A stretch of 7,216 nt of DNA from Gammaproteobacteria bacterium. Its GTDB lineage: Bacteria > Pseudomonadota > Gammaproteobacteria > Pseudomonadales > Pseudohongiellaceae. Each line of letters begins with the position of its first letter. Within the stretch, counting starts at the first letter, position 1. Below, piece after piece: positions 4,935 through 7,216 of the stretch. Made by a program: the position numbers and the translations under genes. The notes beneath the pieces were generated by a model that saw only the letters and a list, made by a program, of their open reading frames with translations, did no database searches and was not told where the DNA came from. The stretch lies in assembly GCA_016762975.1 (NCBI GenBank), contig JAESUV010000208.1, forward strand, positions 833 through 8,048. The letters run 5' to 3'.

Positions 4935-7216
4935 ATGGACAAAACCTACCAACCAAATCAGCTAGAAAGTCAGTGGTATAAGACCTGGGAAGAGCGTGGC
5001 TATTTCGCACCTCAAGACGATGGCGAGCCTTATTGCATTGTCATCCCACCTCCTAATGTCACTGGCCGACTCCACATGGGTCATGGCTTCCAAAATGCGA
5101 TAATGGATGCACTCATCCGTTATCACCGCATGCTTGGTCGCTCTGCGCTTTGGCAGGTTGGTACCGATCACGCGGGCATTGCTACGCAAATGGTTGTGGA
5201 GCGAAAGCTAAACGCAGCTGGCTCATCGCGTCAAGAAATTGGCCGCGAGCAATTCGTGAAGAAAATATGGGATTGGAAAGAGGAGTCTGGCGGCATAATC
5301 ACCGAGCAGATTCGTCGCCTTGGGTCCTCCCTAGATTGGACCCGAGAACGCTTTACCATGGACGAGAAACTGTCCGCTGTGGTTGAAAAAGTTTTCATCG
5401 AACTCTATGAAGAAGGTTTGATATATCGAGGTAACCGCCTCGTTAACTGGGACCCACAACTGCTTACCGCCGTTTCCGACTTAGAAGTAATCTCCGAGGA
5501 AGAAAATGGCTCGCTGTGGCATTTCCGCTACCCGCTAGCGGACGATACTGGCCGCCATGTAGTTATTGCAACAACCAGACCAGAAACTTTATTGGGCGAT
5601 AGCGCGATCGCCGTCAATCCAAATGATGAACGTTATAAAGATTTAGTCGGGAAGTTTGTTGAGCTGCCACTTTGCAACCGACAGATACCAATAATCGCCG
5701 ATGACTATGCCGACCCCGAATTTGGAACGGGCTGCGTAAAGATTACGCCAGCACATGATTTCAACGACTACGAAGTGGGCAAGCGTAATGATTTAGAGAT
5801 CATCAACATACTCACTGACAAGGCCTGCATAAACCAGAATGCACCAGCGGCATATCAAGGCCTGGATCGATTCGAAGCACGCAAGAAAATCGTAGAAGAC
5901 ATGGAGGCACTGGGGCTCCTCGAAAAGATCGAACCACATAAATTGAAAGTGCCTAGAGGCGACCGCAGCGGCGTAATCATCGAGCCCTACCTGACCAGTC
6001 AATGGTATGTCGCCGTACAATCATTAGCCGACCCCGCAATCAAAGCCGTCGAGAATGGTGACATAGAATTTGTGCCCAAGAACTGGGAAAATACCTACTT
6101 CGCCTGGATGCGGAACATTCAGGATTGGTGCATCAGTCGACAACTCTGGTGGGGACATCGCATCCCAGCTTGGTATGACGAAGATGGAAAAGTCTACGTT
6201 GGCAAGACTGAAGCGGAGATCAGAGAGAAACACAATTTAGGTACCGATGTTTCTCTGCGTCAGGATGAAGACGTCTTAGATACTTGGTTTTCTTCAGCGC
6301 TATGGACATTTTCGACACTGGGCTGGCCAGATGAGCGTGAATTCTTCGACCGTTTTCATCCTACCGACGTTCTCGTGACCGGCTTCGACATCATATTTTT
6401 CTGGGTCGCCCGCATGATCATGATGACTCTAAAATTTACCGGTGAGATCCCCTTTAAGAAGGTGTACATAACAGGACTGGTCAAAGATGAGCAGGGACAG
6501 AAGATGTCCAAGTCCAAGGGAAATATACTCGATCCAATCGACATTATCGACGGTATTCAACTTGATGAGTTGGTGGAAAAGCGAACGGCAGACATGATGC
6601 AGCCACAGCTGAAAGCAAAGATCGAGAAGCAAACCCGTGACGCATTTCCTGACGGCATTGCAGGCTACGGCACCGATGCTCTGCGATTCACTTTCTATTC
6701 CCTGGCGACAACGGGCCGTGACATTAAATTCGACCTAGGCCGAACCGAAGGCTACCGAAATTTCTGCAACAAAGTCTGGAATGCTGCCCGTTATGTACTC
6801 ATGAACTGCGAGGGCAAGACGGCTGTAGATGGCTCCAACATATCGCCTAAGCATCTATCGATTGCCGACAAATGGATCAGTAGCCGCTTCGAACAAACCG
6901 CATCGAGCATCGAAGATGCTATGGAGAACTACCGATTCGACCTTGCCGCTCAATCTTTGCAGGAATTTATCTGGAATGAATACTGCGACTGGTATGTCGA
7001 ACTTTCTAAACCAGTGCTGTGGGATGAGGAAAATAACCCAAAAGAGGCTGAGGCGACGCGCTGGATGCTATTGAACATCATGGAGAAGAGTCTTAGATTA
7101 TTGCATCCCTTCATGCCGTACATCACAGAAGAAATTTGGCAGCGAATTGCCCCCCTGTTAAATATCCAGGGCGAGAGCATCATGTTGCAGCCCTATCCAC
7201 AGCCTGATGAGACGAA
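4935..7216 (+). CDS. valS: Valyl-tRNA synthetase ValS (partial, C-terminus beyond window)
   Basis: ValS is the class I synthetase that charges tRNA-Val with valine and edits misactivated threonine. From ATG at 4935 the frame is open for 760 codons to the window end; E. coli ValS has 951, so the end of the anticodon-binding region and the C-terminal coiled coil are not seen. The N-terminus MDKTYQPNQLESQWY resembles the E. coli start. Catalytic motifs: PPPNVTGRLHMGH with HMGH at 47-50, and GQKMSKSKGN with KMSKS at 523-527. The CP1 editing domain shows TTRPETLLGD from residue 213 and GTGCVKITPAHDFNDYEVG with H274 and D275. WCISRQLWWGHRIPAWY and DEDVLDTWFSSALWTFSTLGWP are also typical. Anticodon-domain motif NEYCDWYVELSKP lies near 680. 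The editing domain is a little shorter than in E. coli, with a smaller loop after ININILT-like residues near 295. No clear Shine-Dalgarno sequence precedes the ATG. Confidence 0.97.
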   Translation, partial: MDKTYQPNQLESQWYKTWEERGYFAPQDDGEPYCIVIPPPNVTGRLHMGHGFQNAIMDALIRYHRMLGRSALWQVGTDHAGIATQMVVERKLNAAGSSRQEIGREQFVKKIWDWKEESGGIITEQIRRLGSSLDWTRERFTMDEKLSAVVEKVFIELYEEGLIYRGNRLVNWDPQLLTAVSDLEVISEEENGSLWHFRYPLADDTGRHVVIATTRPETLLGDSAIAVNPNDERYKDLVGKFVELPLCNRQIPIIADDYADPEFGTGCVKITPAHDFNDYEVGKRNDLEIINILTDKACINQNAPAAYQGLDRFEARKKIVEDMEALGLLEKIEPHKLKVPRGDRSGVIIEPYLTSQWYVAVQSLADPAIKAVENGDIEFVPKNWENTYFAWMRNIQDWCISRQLWWGHRIPAWYDEDGKVYVGKTEAEIREKHNLGTDVSLRQDEDVLDTWFSSALWTFSTLGWPDEREFFDRFHPTDVLVTGFDIIFFWVARMIMMTLKFTGEIPFKKVYITGLVKDEQGQKMSKSKGNILDPIDIIDGIQLDELVEKRTADMMQPQLKAKIEKQTRDAFPDGIAGYGTDALRFTFYSLATTGRDIKFDLGRTEGYRNFCNKVWNAARYVLMNCEGKTAVDGSNISPKHLSIADKWISSRFEQTASSIEDAMENYRFDLAAQSLQEFIWNEYCDWYVELSKPVLWDEENNPKEAEATRWMLLNIMEKSLRLLHPFMPYITEEIWQRIAPLLNIQGESIMLQPYPQPDET

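Noticed and set aside
5793..6632. Minus-strand open frames opposite valS
   Set aside because: They are antisense to an unbroken valS frame carrying editing and KMSKS motifs. No start signals or domains support them.
1..7216. Mobile element, CRISPR array, tRNA/rRNA gene, toxin-antitoxin or defence system
   Set aside because: No transposase-like protein, spaced repeat array, cloverleaf or small two-gene module was seen. The coding space is filled by six conserved genes.

Overview
The window is a conserved housekeeping locus of a gammaproteobacterium. It holds two divergent gene groups: an LPS-export group (lptF, lptG) with a thioesterase gene on the minus strand, and pepA-holC-valS on the plus strand. 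The same divergent lptFG / pepA-holC-valS arrangement is known from E. coli and many other gammaproteobacteria. The LptG and HolC sequences read more like Pseudomonas-type proteins than enterobacterial ones. Base composition is balanced, near 50% GC by eye. A marine or environmental gammaproteobacterium fits, but I cannot name the genus.

Minus strand, read right to left: a 147-residue hotdog-fold thioesterase (2222-2665), then lptF (1022-2134, TTG start), then lptG (starting at 950 and running off the left edge, about 40 C-terminal residues missing). LptF and LptG form the membrane part of the LptB2FG transporter, which lifts LPS from the inner membrane towards the LptC/LptA bridge. The thioesterase sits between lptF and the divergent promoter region, so it probably leads this operon. 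The 225-bp divergent region (2666-2890) holds a 19-bp pure A/T tract, plausible promoters in both directions and three copies of CATTACTG.

Plus strand: pepA (2891-4378, M17 leucyl aminopeptidase) is followed after 19 bp by holC (4398-4823, GTG start, DNA polymerase III chi subunit). After 111 bp carrying a perfect TATAAT comes valS (4935 onward, valyl-tRNA synthetase, 760 codons visible, right end cut off). These three products act in peptide turnover, replication and translation, and share no single pathway.

Every gene reads open without frameshift and keeps its key residues. I see no mobile element, CRISPR array, tRNA, rRNA or defence system, and nothing that amounts to a new biological system. 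The points worth a second look are small: the extra thioesterase gene beside lptF, the TTG start of lptF, a 15-bp tandem duplication spanning the holC stop codon, the triple octamer at the thioesterase start, and the leader of valS.
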